The notes under the pieces were generated by a model. The model saw only the letters and a list, made by a program, of their open reading frames with translations, ran no database searches and was not told the DNA's origin. DNA of 64,000 bases from Mesorhizobium australicum WSM2073. GTDB taxonomy: Bacteria > Pseudomonadota > Alphaproteobacteria > Rhizobiales > Rhizobiaceae. The DNA is taken from positions 1,750,001 to 1,814,000 of the forward strand of contig NC_019973.1 of assembly GCF_000230995.2 (NCBI RefSeq), in the 5' to 3' direction. Of the stretch, positions 1 through 9,487 are shown one piece after another (position 1 is the first letter of the stretch; the number at the start of each line of letters is the position of its first letter). The translations under genes were made by a program, and so were the position numbers.

Positions 1-1268
<1,268 letters not shown>

Positions 1269-1448
1269 CTCATTCCTAATATCCATTTGAAGTCAAATGG
1301 TCTGACCAGCGCTCACGCATGAGCGGCCCTTACGGGCCTAAGCTTAAGCGAGGGCGCCGGACGACCGGCGACGCGCAGTCGCGCTTGCGGGCTTTGCCCG
1401 GAAGCAAACTGCGGATGTCGCTCAGGCACAAAAAGACAGGTGAAGAGC

Positions 1449-1502
1449 AGTGAGCCAATGGCGAATAGGTATCCCCTACTCACTATTCGCTACTCACTAT
1501 TC
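1449..1502 (+). repeat. 23S-5S spacer hairpin with 14-bp tandem repeat
   Basis: The spacer holds a 14-bp tandem repeat of CTACTCACTATTC (1476-1488 and 1490-1502). The upstream segments AGTGAG (1449-1454) and GCGAATAG (1461-1468) pair with CTCACT (1493-1498) and CTATTCGC (1483-1490), giving an interrupted stem. A role as a processing stem for 23S/5S maturation is inference. The rest of the 1269-1537 spacer shows only short hairpins, such as GGCCC-TTAC-GGGCC near 1324, and no gene. Confidence 0.5.
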
Positions 1503-1537
1503 CCTATTCCAGCTTCTCGAATAACGTGCGTTTTGCC

Positions 1538-1655
1538 GACCTGGTGGTTATGGCGGAGCGGCTGCACCCGATCCCATTCCGAACTCGGCCGTGAAACGCT
1601 CCAGCGCTGATGGTACTTCGTCTCAAGACGCGGGAGAGTAGGTCGCTGCCAGGTC
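1538..1655 (+). rRNA. rrf: 5S ribosomal RNA
   Basis: Starts with GACCTGGTGGTTATGGCGGAG and ends with GGTCGCTGCCAGGTC, so the two ends pair to form helix I. It contains the conserved loop segment GATCCCATTCCGAACTCGG. At about 118 nt the length is normal. It lies about 270 nt after the 23S end and before tRNA-fMet, the usual order in Rhizobiales rrn operons. Confidence 0.97.
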
Positions 1656-1790
1656 TGCAAAACGCACGTTCAAACTCTCATCCAATCGGATGACCGTGAA
1701 ATCTTCTCTGCACTTCGTTCGATGCATGTCGTTGCCCCAAAACCGCTAACTCTTTTGGGCAACATCCATAAAGGCCCGCCAAGGGATCCC

Positions 1791-1813
1791 GGGCCGCTCT
1801 AAGCGGCCCTTTC
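1791..1813 (+). terminator. Hairpin terminator downstream of 5S rRNA
   Basis: GGGCCGC-TCTAA-GCGGCCC (1791-1809) followed by TTTCATTT. A 7-bp G/C stem with a 5-nt loop and a short T-rich tail. It lies between 5S and tRNA-fMet, so it may only partly terminate, or the tRNA may have its own promoter. Confidence 0.6.
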
Positions 1814-1828
1814 ATTTGGTGGAGACAG

Positions 1829-1878
1829 AATACCGCAATCGCCAAATAAAACGGCGATCGCAAATACCGCAATCGCCA
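1829..1878 (+). repeat. Direct repeat between 5S and tRNA-fMet
   Basis: The 16-bp sequence AATACCGCAATCGCCA occurs at 1829-1844 and 1863-1878 (34-bp period), separated by the partly complementary ACGGCGATCGC. It lies just upstream of the initiator tRNA. The function is unknown; it could be a processing or stabilising structure. Confidence 0.45.
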
Positions 1879-1898
1879 CAAGGCGATCATGGTGGTGA

Positions 1899-1975
<77 letters not shown>

Positions 1976-1981
1976 AACAAA

Positions 1982-2016
1982 AACGGCCCGCCTGGCTCTA
2001 TGCCGGCGGGCCGTTC
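1982..2016 (+). terminator. Hairpin terminator after tRNA-fMet
   Basis: An 11-bp stem AACGGCCCGCC (1982-1992) pairs with GGCGGGCCGTT (2004-2014) around an 11-nt loop. It lies 7 nt after the tRNA and before the convergent LysR gene, so it may terminate from both directions. Confidence 0.65.
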
Positions 2017-2081
2017 GCGTTCCGATCTCATATTGCTGCGGACGACTTGTTTCGGGTACCGACCTTCTGCCGCGGTTGCAT

Positions 2082-2999
2082 TCACGCCACGACACTGCCG
2101 CGCGATCGCTTTCTCTCGGCGGCGGCGAGCAGGTCCACAAACGCGCGCACCTTGGCGGGCCTGAACCTTGCCGGCGGAAAGACGGCGTGGATGCCGCCGG
2201 TGGGCAAGGCCCAGTCGGCAAAGACCGGCACCAGCCGCCCCTCGGCGATGTCGTCGCTGACGCTGTAGTCGGGAAACACACCCAGCCCTATGCCGGCAAG
2301 CACGCAGGCATGGGCAGCCGGGCTCTTGTCGCATGTGATGACCGGGTTGAGTTCGGTCAGTACCTTGTCGCCATCCCTGGAAAACAGCCATTGGCCGACG
2401 CCGCGAAGCTGGGCGTTTCCGACCCAGGCCAGCGACCGCGCCTGCCGCGGGCTCACGCCCTGCGGCAGGCTTGCGGCGAACGCAGGACTTGCCACCACGA
2501 TCTGCCGGATCGTGCCCAAGCGCCGCGCCTGGTTGGAGGAATCAGCAAGCCAGCCGACGCGGATGCCGAGGTCGATCTGCTCGTCGACCAGATTGCTTAC
2601 CGCGTCGTCGAAGATCACCTCGACGCGCATATGCGGATAAGTTCTCAGATAGGCGGCGATGACCGGTGCAACCACCTTCGTGCCGTAGTCGAGCGGCGCC
2701 GTCAGTCTCAACATTCCAGCCGGTTCGACGGCCGCGCGCGAAATCTCGCCATAGGCGGCCTCCGCTTCCCGCAGGATTATCATCGCACGATCATAGAAGA
2801 GGCGTCCCTCTTCGGTCGGCGCGACACGCCGTGTCGTTCGTCGCATGAGTGTCGCGCCCAACTCCTCCTCGAGCTTGCCGATCTGATGGCTGACCACGGC
2901 TTTGGCGACGCCAAGCCGGTCGGCCGCCGATGTGAAGGAGCCGGTCTCCATCACGGTGGTGAAGTAGACCAGTCGATTGAGGTTCAGCAGGTCAGCCAC
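2082..2999 (-). CDS. LysR family transcriptional regulator
   Basis: 305-aa LysR regulator with normal family length. The N-terminal winged helix covers about residues 5-62, with the helix-turn-helix in TSAADRLGVAKAVVSHQIGK. The effector-binding domain covers about 90-295. Translation starts at GTG (2999). It is divergent from the DsbA-like/NAD-binding gene pair beginning at 3140, the standard layout for a LysR regulator controlling its neighbours; that target assignment is inference. The 3' end converges on the tRNA-fMet terminator. The effector cannot be predicted. Confidence 0.93.
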   Translation of the reverse strand: MADLLNLNRLVYFTTVMETGSFTSAADRLGVAKAVVSHQIGKLEEELGATLMRRTTRRVAPTEEGRLFYDRAMIILREAEAAYGEISRAAVEPAGMLRLTAPLDYGTKVVAPVIAAYLRTYPHMRVEVIFDDAVSNLVDEQIDLGIRVGWLADSSNQARRLGTIRQIVVASPAFAASLPQGVSPRQARSLAWVGNAQLRGVGQWLFSRDGDKVLTELNPVITCDKSPAAHACVLAGIGLGVFPDYSVSDDIAEGRLVPVFADWALPTGGIHAVFPPARFRPAKVRAFVDLLAAAERKRSRGSVVA

Positions 3000-3139
3000 G
3001 GCGATCGCTTTGTATGAACTGGTCAGACAATCTATATTATTGGATGGTGTTTATCGCAAGATCGTTGTCTGCCACATAGGAGCAACAGATTTTGGCAATC
3101 CAGACCGCTGCACGCCGCGCCAAGGGATATCAGGCAATC

Positions 3140-3778
3140 ATGAGCAATTCGGATGTGATTTATCTTTTCGATCCGCTCTGCGGCTGGTGCTACGGCGCCG
3201 CCCCGATGCTGGACAAATTGGCTGCCAGCGGCGTGCGCGTCGAATTGCTGCCGACTGGTCTGTTTTCGGGAGCGGGCGCGAGGCCGATGGATGAAGGTTT
3301 TGCCGCTCACGCCTGGGCGAACGACCAGCGTATCGAGCGTCTGACCGGACAAGCGTTCACGCAGCCCTATCAGCACAATGTCCTCGGCATCCGTGGCACC
3401 TTGCTGGACTCGCATGCGGCGACCCTCGGCATCAGCGCCGCCGGCCTGGAAGACCCAAGCCGCCGGTGGACCGCGCTCAAGGCAATCCAACGTGCGCGCT
3501 ATGTCGACGGTCGCGATATCGTGACTGTCGAAGGCGTGGCTGCCGTGCTCGGCGGCGCGGGCATGATGGATGCCGCCGCGATCCTGAAGAGCCCGACCGA
3601 AACCTTGCTGACGGCGCACCTCGACCTGGTCAATCGTGGCCGCGCGCTATTCCAGCGCTTGCATGCCAACGGCGTGCCTTCGCTGGCGGTCATCCGCAAC
3701 GAAGCGCCTCGGCTCATCGGTTCGAACGCGCTGTTCGGCAGCTTTGACAATCTTGTCGCCCATATAGCGGCGGCGTAA
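3140..3778 (+). CDS. DsbA family oxidoreductase (thioredoxin fold, CGWC)
   Basis: 212-aa cytosolic-type DsbA-like protein. The active site is C14-G-W-C17 right after the first strand (FDPLCGWCYGA), a motif typical of the DsbA/FrnE-like group annotated as protein-disulfide isomerases. No signal peptide is visible, so it probably acts in the cytoplasm on small-molecule or protein thiols. The ATG at 3140 puts the CxxC at the position expected for the group. An in-frame TTG at 3092 with AGGAG nine bases upstream is an alternative start adding 16 residues. It is followed after 36 bp by an NAD(P)-binding protein, probably in one operon under the divergent LysR. Confidence 0.85.
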   Translation: MSNSDVIYLFDPLCGWCYGAAPMLDKLAASGVRVELLPTGLFSGAGARPMDEGFAAHAWANDQRIERLTGQAFTQPYQHNVLGIRGTLLDSHAATLGISAAGLEDPSRRWTALKAIQRARYVDGRDIVTVEGVAAVLGGAGMMDAAAILKSPTETLLTAHLDLVNRGRALFQRLHANGVPSLAVIRNEAPRLIGSNALFGSFDNLVAHIAAA

Positions 3779-3814
3779 TCCCCAACCGACCTCCAACAAG
3801 GACTGGAAAAGAAC

Positions 3815-4426
3815 ATGGCAAACCTCGCTCTCATCGGTGCATCCGGCGCTGTCGGCTCGCGCATACTCAAGGAACTCTCCGATCGTGGCCACACGGTCAC
3901 CGGTATCGCCCGCAGCCCTGAAAAAATTGCCGCGCTGCCCGGCGTGACCGCCAAGAAGGGCGATGTCTTTGACAAGGAAGGCCTTGCCGAGTTGATCCGC
4001 GACCATGACGCGGTGATCAGCGCGGTGCATTTCGTGGATAGCGACCCCGACACGCTGATCGCCGCGGTGCGTGCCTCGGGCGTGAAGCGCTATCTCGTCG
4101 TGGGCGGCGCGGGCAGTCTCGAAGTCGCGCCCGGCAAGCGTCTGGTCGATACCGCCGAATTTCCTGCGATCTACAAGGCCGAGGCACAGAAGGGCGCCGA
4201 CTTCCTGGACAAGTTGAAGACAGTCAGCGACCTCGACTGGACGTTCCTGTCGCCGTCCGCGATGTTCGTCCCAGGTGAGCGCACCGGCAAGTTCCGCGTC
4301 GGCAAGGACACGCTTCTCGCCTCGGATAAGGGTAGCAGCATCTCCTTCGAGGACTATGCGATCGCGATGGTCGACGAAATCGAGAAGCCGACGCATGTCA
4401 GGCAGCGCTTCACCGTCGGTTATTGA
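3815..4426 (+). CDS. NAD(P)-binding Rossmann protein, NmrA/NADH-flavin reductase-like
   Basis: 203-aa atypical SDR-type protein with the nucleotide-binding motif G8-A-S-G11-A-V-G14 at the N-terminus. It resembles the small NAD(P)H-binding/NADH-flavin reductase group (COG2910-like) that often sits beside redox-responsive regulators. It lacks an obvious YxxxK catalytic pair. Paired with the DsbA-like protein it suggests a redox or quinone/electrophile response, which is inference. Its stop lies inside the convergent ROK-kinase gene: the two 3' ends overlap by 17 bp. Confidence 0.82.
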   Translation: MANLALIGASGAVGSRILKELSDRGHTVTGIARSPEKIAALPGVTAKKGDVFDKEGLAELIRDHDAVISAVHFVDSDPDTLIAAVRASGVKRYLVVGGAGSLEVAPGKRLVDTAEFPAIYKAEAQKGADFLDKLKTVSDLDWTFLSPSAMFVPGERTGKFRVGKDTLLASDKGSSISFEDYAIAMVDEIEKPTHVRQRFTVGY

Positions 4427-5882
4427 TTGAAAGGACCGACGTGTCGCCGGCCAGGGTCGCGCGGAGCCATGCGGCGATGGCCTCGAAGTCGATCGGCTGC
4501 GTCGTGTCGACGTCGAACAGCGGCCCGCGCCGCAGCGGTTCGGCGCGCTTGGCCAGCTCGATCAATTCGGGGATATAGGCAGCGCCGGGATGACCCGGGA
4601 GGCGCTGACCTAGCCGGGCGCCGTAGCGTTCGGCCAGAACTTCGCCCGGCGCGTGGCACCAGATTTCGACCGTATGTTCGACGCCGGCGTTGCGCAGATG
4701 ATCCTCGAGCACTTGCCGCGGCTGGAAGCCGAACCAGGCATCGACGATGAAGGTGCTGCCGGCCGGGGCGTCGCCGACGAGCGACCAGATTGCCTGGTAG
4801 CTGGCGCGGCCCAGCGTGCGGTTGAATTCGCGGTCGCCGCCGCCGAGCACTTCGAGGAACGGGTTCTTGACCGTATCGAGCGCGAGCAGCGGCCATCCCA
4901 TGCGGTCGGCGATGCCGCGTGATACCGTGCTCTTGCCGCTGGCCGGGATGCCGTTGACGAGCACGGCGCGTCTGGCGCGGCCGGGCTGAACGGAAAGCGA
5001 TGTCGATGTCGGTGCCGAAAGCGCCTGGAGACCGGCGCCGATCACTCCGGCGTCGTCGCCGAGCTGCGCCGGCGCCACCGGGCATTGGTACCACGGCGCC
5101 AGCGCCGGCGCGTGGCCAAGCGCTCTGTGTGCCGCCCGGCCAAGACCGCCGCCAAGCAGGACGAGGTCGGGGTCGAACACGGCAACGGTGGTATCGATGG
5201 CCGCGCGCAGTGGCCTCGCCCAGGCTTCCAATATGCCTCGCGCCTGGATGTCGCCGGCGGCATCGCGGGCAAAGAGTTGGTCGACCGAAACCTCGGGACC
5301 AAGGCCAGCCCGCGCTATGTGACGGCCGAGCGCCGTACCCGAACTGGTGGTTTCGACACAGCCGCGCCGCCCGCAAGCGCAGAGTTCGCCGTTGACATCG
5401 ACGGTGATGTGCCCCAGTTGCCCCGCTGTTGCCCGGCCGCGCATGATCCGTCGGTTCTGGACGACGGCGCCGCCAATGCCGGTGCCGATGGTGAACATGG
5501 CGATGTTGTCGTGGCCTTGGCCGGCGCCAAGCGCCATCTCGGCGGCCAGCGCCATGTTGCAGTCATTGTCGACGATGACAGGCTTGCCGGTCATGCTTTC
5601 CAGCCGCTGCGCGAGCGCGACCGAAGCGAGGTTGACATAGCCTCCCGACAGGACCGCGCCGCGCCGCGCGTCGACGCGGCCGGGAACGCCGACGCCGATG
5701 GCCGCCACATCAGGCGTATCGAGAAGGCGCGCCATGTCGGCGATGCGGCCAAGCACCAGCTCCGCGTCGGCCGCGCTCTTTTCGGAAAGACGTTCGAGGA
5801 TTTCACCGGCGCCCGAGATGCGGGCGGCACGCAAATTGGTGCCGCCGATATCGATTCCTATGGCCATCGACTTTTGTGGCAT
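4410..5882 (-). CDS. ROK family sugar kinase fused to a P-loop kinase-like domain
   Basis: 490-aa two-domain protein. Residues about 7-290 are a ROK-family kinase: the ATP motif DIGGTN near residue 15 and the zinc motif C168-A-C170-G-R-R-G-C175 with H158 in the GH dipeptide. Residues about 305-485 form a second nucleotide-binding domain with Walker A GIPASGKST (311-319), resembling AAA_33/zeta-type small-molecule kinases. ATG at 5882 is preferred because AGGA lies 7 nt upstream; GTG 5894 is an alternative. It lies downstream of a LacD-like aldolase and near a SorC regulator and Rbs-type transporter. A ROK kinase alone would be about 300 aa, so the fusion is unusual. The substrate is unknown. 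Confidence 0.88.
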   Translation of the reverse strand: MPQKSMAIGIDIGGTNLRAARISGAGEILERLSEKSAADAELVLGRIADMARLLDTPDVAAIGVGVPGRVDARRGAVLSGGYVNLASVALAQRLESMTGKPVIVDNDCNMALAAEMALGAGQGHDNIAMFTIGTGIGGAVVQNRRIMRGRATAGQLGHITVDVNGELCACGRRGCVETTSSGTALGRHIARAGLGPEVSVDQLFARDAAGDIQARGILEAWARPLRAAIDTTVAVFDPDLVLLGGGLGRAAHRALGHAPALAPWYQCPVAPAQLGDDAGVIGAGLQALSAPTSTSLSVQPGRARRAVLVNGIPASGKSTVSRGIADRMGWPLLALDTVKNPFLEVLGGGDREFNRTLGRASYQAIWSLVGDAPAGSTFIVDAWFGFQPRQVLEDHLRNAGVEHTVEIWCHAPGEVLAERYGARLGQRLPGHPGAAYIPELIELAKRAEPLRRGPLFDVDTTQPIDFEAIAAWLRATLAGDTSVLSINNRR

Positions 5883-5917
5883 GACGTCCTGCACGTGCCG
5901 GCGCTCAAACGTGGATA

Positions 5918-6826
5918 TCAGGCGGCAGCCTTCCGCCGATAGTGCCCGATCACCGCCTGGATCTCTCGCAGCCGCGGGACCGCGATGGTCATAAGCCTTT
6001 CGCGCTGAATGTCACGATCGAGCGAGATGCAGTCCTTCCACAGCGATCGGCCGGCGATGACGCCGGAGGCGCCATTTTGCATGGCGACCTCGACCTGGCC
6101 AAGGAAAGTGGTGTGGTTGACGCCGGCCGAAAGTACGGCCCACGGCACTTCGCCGGCCATTTCAGTGATGTTGGCGCAGGCTTCCGGCGTTCCGGGGTAG
6201 GGAAGCTTCAGCACCTTCGCCCCGCATTCCAGCGAAATCCTCGTACCCTCCTCGACCAGCCAGGGCGTCTTGGCCGCATAGTCCTCGGGGCTTTCCCCTT
6301 CGAGCTGATAGGTCAGGAATTCGACGACGAGCAGCAGGTCCTCTTTGCCGAAGTCGGCGATGCATTGGTGCAGGATGGCGATGTTGTGTTCGTTGGCTTC
6401 AGGCTTGTCGGCTCTGAGATACACCATGATCTTGCCGCCCGTGCCGCCGAGTTCGCGCACGCGCCGCGCATCGATGCCGGGGACCAGCCGCGACAGCCGG
6501 TAGCCCTCCGGCGAAACGTCGAAACCGGACGCGTCGAGGCCGATGAGGAGTGCGGTATCCCGGTTCAGTACGCCGTCGTCGACAACTCTCGGCACCGCGC
6601 AGAGCGGGTCGAGCAGCACGCAGGACGCCGCACTTGCGAGGTAGCGCGTGATGTCGGCCTTGGTGTCGCCGAGCATGTCGTTGGTGATTCTGGCCTGGTC
6701 CTCGGGGTCCGACGCCAACAAGGTGCGCATGCCGCCGCGCTGATCGCAAGCGATGGCCACCATGGCTCCGTCCTTGCCGCATATCTGCTGGTAGCCGCGC
6801 AGTTCCGCGGTGGTCATCCTGGTCAT
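5918..6826 (-). CDS. LacD-like tagatose-bisphosphate aldolase family protein
   Basis: 302-aa class I aldolase of the LacD/DeoC fold. It resembles tagatose 1,6-bisphosphate aldolase-like proteins: N-terminal ELRGYQQI and AIACDQRG, a Lys in AKVLKLPYPG that would be the Schiff-base candidate, and VLSAGV in a later barrel strand. The predicted role is cleavage or isomerisation of a phosphorylated sugar made by the downstream ROK kinase. It is transcribed divergently from the SorC regulator and followed by the kinase gene after 35 bp, so the two form an operon. Substrate identity is not determinable here. Confidence 0.85.
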   Translation of the reverse strand: MTRMTTAELRGYQQICGKDGAMVAIACDQRGGMRTLLASDPEDQARITNDMLGDTKADITRYLASAASCVLLDPLCAVPRVVDDGVLNRDTALLIGLDASGFDVSPEGYRLSRLVPGIDARRVRELGGTGGKIMVYLRADKPEANEHNIAILHQCIADFGKEDLLLVVEFLTYQLEGESPEDYAAKTPWLVEEGTRISLECGAKVLKLPYPGTPEACANITEMAGEVPWAVLSAGVNHTTFLGQVEVAMQNGASGVIAGRSLWKDCISLDRDIQRERLMTIAVPRLREIQAVIGHYRRKAAA

Positions 6827-7001
6827 GGTTTTCTTCTGTCCGATGTTGGCGCGCCGAGGCGCTGATCCCGTGGAAACAAATGGTCAGTTTGCCGCCTGAT
6901 ACATCGCCGGCTGCTGGGATAAGCAGCCCAACCGGCGTTTGGCCTGGTATGCCTCAAGTTGCGAGTTCACCGGATTTGCGCGATAACTCGCATCGGCGTA
7001 T

Positions 7002-7016
7002 ACGTGTGTAACACGT
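7002..7016. promoter_or_regulatory. Palindrome in aldolase/SorC divergent promoter, candidate operator
   Basis: A perfect palindrome ACGTGT-GTA-ACACGT lies in the 250-bp region between the divergent aldolase (start 6826) and SorC regulator genes. A related half-site GTGTTACA occurs near 8164, upstream of the transporter. It is a candidate SorC operator with possible autoregulation. This is inference from position and symmetry. Confidence 0.45.
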
Positions 7017-7077
7017 TGCTGAAAGGAATTGCAAGCTGTCTGTTCCCTCCGCCCAGGACGCGACCGCATCGCGCACC

Positions 7078-7983
7078 ATGCTGCACACGGTTGCCAAGTT
7101 GCACTATGTGGAGGAGATGTCGCAGGTCGATATAGCGCGGCAGCTCGGTGTCTCCACCGCGACGATTTCGCGCCTGCTGCAGCGGGCGCGGGCCGAAGGG
7201 ATCGTGCGTATCGAGGTGATCGACCTGGCGACGCCGGAGGATATTACCAGGCAACTTGTCGACGGATTGAAATTGCGGGACGCCGCCGTTGTCGAAACGC
7301 CGGCAGCGGGTGCGCTGACTGCGCTTTCCGCCCCGCTTGGCGCTTTGCTCAGGCAGGCGCAACTGGTTGCCGGCTCCGTGGTCGCCATCGGCTGGGGACG
7401 CGCCGTGCGCGAGGTCATTCGAGCCGGCCTGCCGCGCATGCCGGGCGTGCTGACTGTGGCCGCGACTGGCGGCATGCAGCAGCACGCGGCGCATTTCCAG
7501 GTCAATGAATTCGTGCGGCTCGCCGCCGAAGAGTTTGGCGGGACACCGCACTTTATCCATGCGCCCTATCTGCCGTCCAGCGAACTGCGTGACGTCTTCC
7601 TCGGAGACGCCACCATCCGCGATGCCGTCGGGCTGTGGGACAGGACCGACGTTGCCATCGTCGGCATTGGCCTGCCGCACGCCATCAACCCACCCGAGGC
7701 GAGTGCCGCCACGCCGACCGAGCAGGCGCTGGTCCATGCGGCTGGCGACGTCCTTCGCCATTATTTCGATGCGGAAGGCGCCCTGATGGCCTGGGAAGGG
7801 GAGAGCCGGATGATCGCCATGTCGCCGGCGCAGCTTCGCGCCGTGCCCCTGGTGATCGGCGTCGCAGCCTCGCCGGAGAAGGCGACGGCAATCATCGGCG
7901 CCGTTCGTTCCGGGCTCATCAACACGCTGGTGACGGATACCAAGACGGCTCAGGCCATCCTCGCGGTTCTTGCAACGCGATAG
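7078..7983 (+). CDS. SorC/DeoR-type sugar-binding transcriptional regulator
   Basis: 301-aa regulator of the SorC family. The N-terminal helix-turn-helix lies in SQVDIARQLGVSTATISRLL (about residues 14-33), followed by a sugar-phosphate-binding domain to the C-terminus. It is divergent from the kinase/aldolase operon and upstream of an ABC sugar transporter on its own strand, so it likely controls both in response to a phosphorylated sugar. No ribosome-binding site precedes ATG 7078. A GAAAGGAA motif at 7021-7028 lies 8 nt before an in-frame CTG at 7036, which could be the true start and would add 14 residues. Confidence 0.9.
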   Translation: MLHTVAKLHYVEEMSQVDIARQLGVSTATISRLLQRARAEGIVRIEVIDLATPEDITRQLVDGLKLRDAAVVETPAAGALTALSAPLGALLRQAQLVAGSVVAIGWGRAVREVIRAGLPRMPGVLTVAATGGMQQHAAHFQVNEFVRLAAEEFGGTPHFIHAPYLPSSELRDVFLGDATIRDAVGLWDRTDVAIVGIGLPHAINPPEASAATPTEQALVHAAGDVLRHYFDAEGALMAWEGESRMIAMSPAQLRAVPLVIGVAASPEKATAIIGAVRSGLINTLVTDTKTAQAILAVLATR

Positions 7984-8411
7984 CGGCAGATATGCGGACT
8001 GATGCGGCGCTGTCGGTGCGGAGAGAAGCCGCTGCGAAATCGATTGTGTCGCCGGGGAGTCGGGACGATAGTTCGCCAGGGCTCGGAGGAGCAGTCAGAT
8101 GGCGTCTGGAAAAGCCGGCGTTGCGGTCGCGGAAAAACCGAGTTGCAATTTATTTCTGCAAAGTGTTACAAAATGCGGACCCATCGTGCAGGCATGTCGG
8201 CGCGATGGTTCCCGGACCTCGCGGGCGAGGAAAGTGAGCACGGGATGCTGGTCGGTTCGACCGGCTGATATTTAGACTGGAGGGCGCTTGGGAGGAGCTG
8301 CCCGCGAAAGGCAAACAGGCGTTCCGGCCGTCGGCATCCTGCCTCTGAGCGGATAACGGCCATTCCAATGTCACCGAAAACGGCAGAACTGCCAACAATG
8401 AGGAGGATGTC
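7984..8411 (+). promoter_or_regulatory. 428-bp promoter region of the sugar ABC operon
   Basis: No convincing gene is present. It holds an interrupted palindrome TTGCA...TGCAA (8143-8161), the GTGTTACA half-site noted at the SorC promoter, and GGTCG-GTT-CGACC (8250-8262). The last 12 bases before the substrate-binding gene contain AGGAGGA, a strong ribosome-binding site. The operator assignments are tentative. Confidence 0.4.
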
Positions 8412-9389
8412 ATGAAGAAGATCGTTGCCGCGCTCGCGGCGCTTGCCGTCAGCGCAACGGTGCTGATGGCGCCCGCGCAGGCGCAGGACAAAAAATACAC
8501 CATTGCGCTCATTCCGGGCCTCACCACCGACGGCTTTTACATCACCATGCGCAAGGGTGCCCAAGCGGCCGCCGATGCGCTCGGCGTGAACCTGGTCTTT
8601 CAGGGCGCTCCGGACTTCAACCCGGTCACCCAGGTGCCGGTGCTCGACGCGGTCATCGCCAAGAAGCCGGATGCGATCCTGATCGCGCCGACCGACAAGG
8701 TCCAGCTGGTCGAGCCGCTGCGCAAGGCCAACGACGCCGGCATTCCGGTCATAACAGTCGATACTTTCATCGGCAGCGGCGTCTACCAGACGGGTGCTGG
8801 CGATGCCGATTTCCCGCTGGCCTACATTGCTTCTGACAATGTTCTGGGCGGCGAGATCGCCGCGCGTGCGCTTGCCACCGCCGTCGGCGACAAGGGCAAG
8901 GTCTATGTGTCGAACGTCAAGCCCGGCATCTCGACCACCGACCAGCGCGAAGAAGGCTTCAAGAAGGAAATGGCCAAGCATACGGGCATCACCGTGCTGG
9001 AGACCCAATTCAATGACGACGACGCCAACAAGGCGGCCTCGCAGCTGCAGGCCGTCTTCGCGCGCAATCCCGATCTGGTCGGCGTGTTCGGCGCCAATCT
9101 GTTCTCCGCGCTGGGTGCGGCCAACGGCGTCAAGCAGGCCGGGCAGAGCGGCACCGTCAAGGTCGTTGCCTTCGATGCACCGACCAGCATCGTCGACAAC
9201 ATCAACACCGGCCTGGTGGACGTGGCGATCGCCCAGCATCCCGCCGAGATCGGCTACTTCGGCGTCGTCTCGGCCTATGCCCACCTGACCGGCCATTCCA
9301 TCCCGGTCACGATCGGCACCGGCTTCACGATCATGGACAAGTCCAACATCGCCGACCCGAACATCTCGAAGTACCTCTACTCCGAGTAG
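8412..9389 (+). CDS. Sugar ABC transporter substrate-binding protein (RbsB-like, periplasmic)
   Basis: 325-aa type I periplasmic binding protein. A Sec signal peptide occupies about residues 1-24 (KK at the N-terminus, hydrophobic core, AQAQ cleavage site). The mature part has the ribose/galactose-binding fold with KYTIALIPG, IAPTDKVQL and a DNVLGG segment typical of the RbsB/CUT2 group. It is the first gene of an operon with a permease and an ATPase. The stop is followed by a hairpin at 9405-9430, which may raise its level relative to the membrane components. The sugar is unknown; neighbours suggest one that is phosphorylated by a ROK kinase and cleaved by an aldolase. Confidence 0.92.
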   Translation: MKKIVAALAALAVSATVLMAPAQAQDKKYTIALIPGLTTDGFYITMRKGAQAAADALGVNLVFQGAPDFNPVTQVPVLDAVIAKKPDAILIAPTDKVQLVEPLRKANDAGIPVITVDTFIGSGVYQTGAGDADFPLAYIASDNVLGGEIAARALATAVGDKGKVYVSNVKPGISTTDQREEGFKKEMAKHTGITVLETQFNDDDANKAASQLQAVFARNPDLVGVFGANLFSALGAANGVKQAGQSGTVKVVAFDAPTSIVDNINTGLVDVAIAQHPAEIGYFGVVSAYAHLTGHSIPVTIGTGFTIMDKSNIADPNISKYLYSE

Positions 9390-9404
9390 GTCAAGACGAG
9401 CTTG

Positions 9405-9430
9405 GCTCCTCCCGGTCCGCCGGGGGGAGC
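9405..9430 (+). terminator. Hairpin between substrate-binding protein and permease genes
   Basis: GCTCCTCCCGG-TCCG-CCGGGGGGAGC (9405-9430), 10 of 11 pairs, with no T-tract. Lacking a U-tail, it is more likely a 3' mRNA stabiliser than a terminator. Confidence 0.5.
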
Positions 9431-9487
9431 TCGTGCCGGGTCCCAAAGGCGGGGCCTGTTTGAACGCAGCCGCGCCGCGGAGTATTC

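Noticed and set aside
1476..1502. CRISPR-like tandem repeats in the rRNA spacer
   Set aside because: Only two 13-bp units with a one-base gap; no spacers, no cas genes anywhere in the window.
2076..3017. Plus-strand frame of 313 residues
   Set aside because: Antisense of the LysR gene; no family resemblance and composition typical of a shadow frame.
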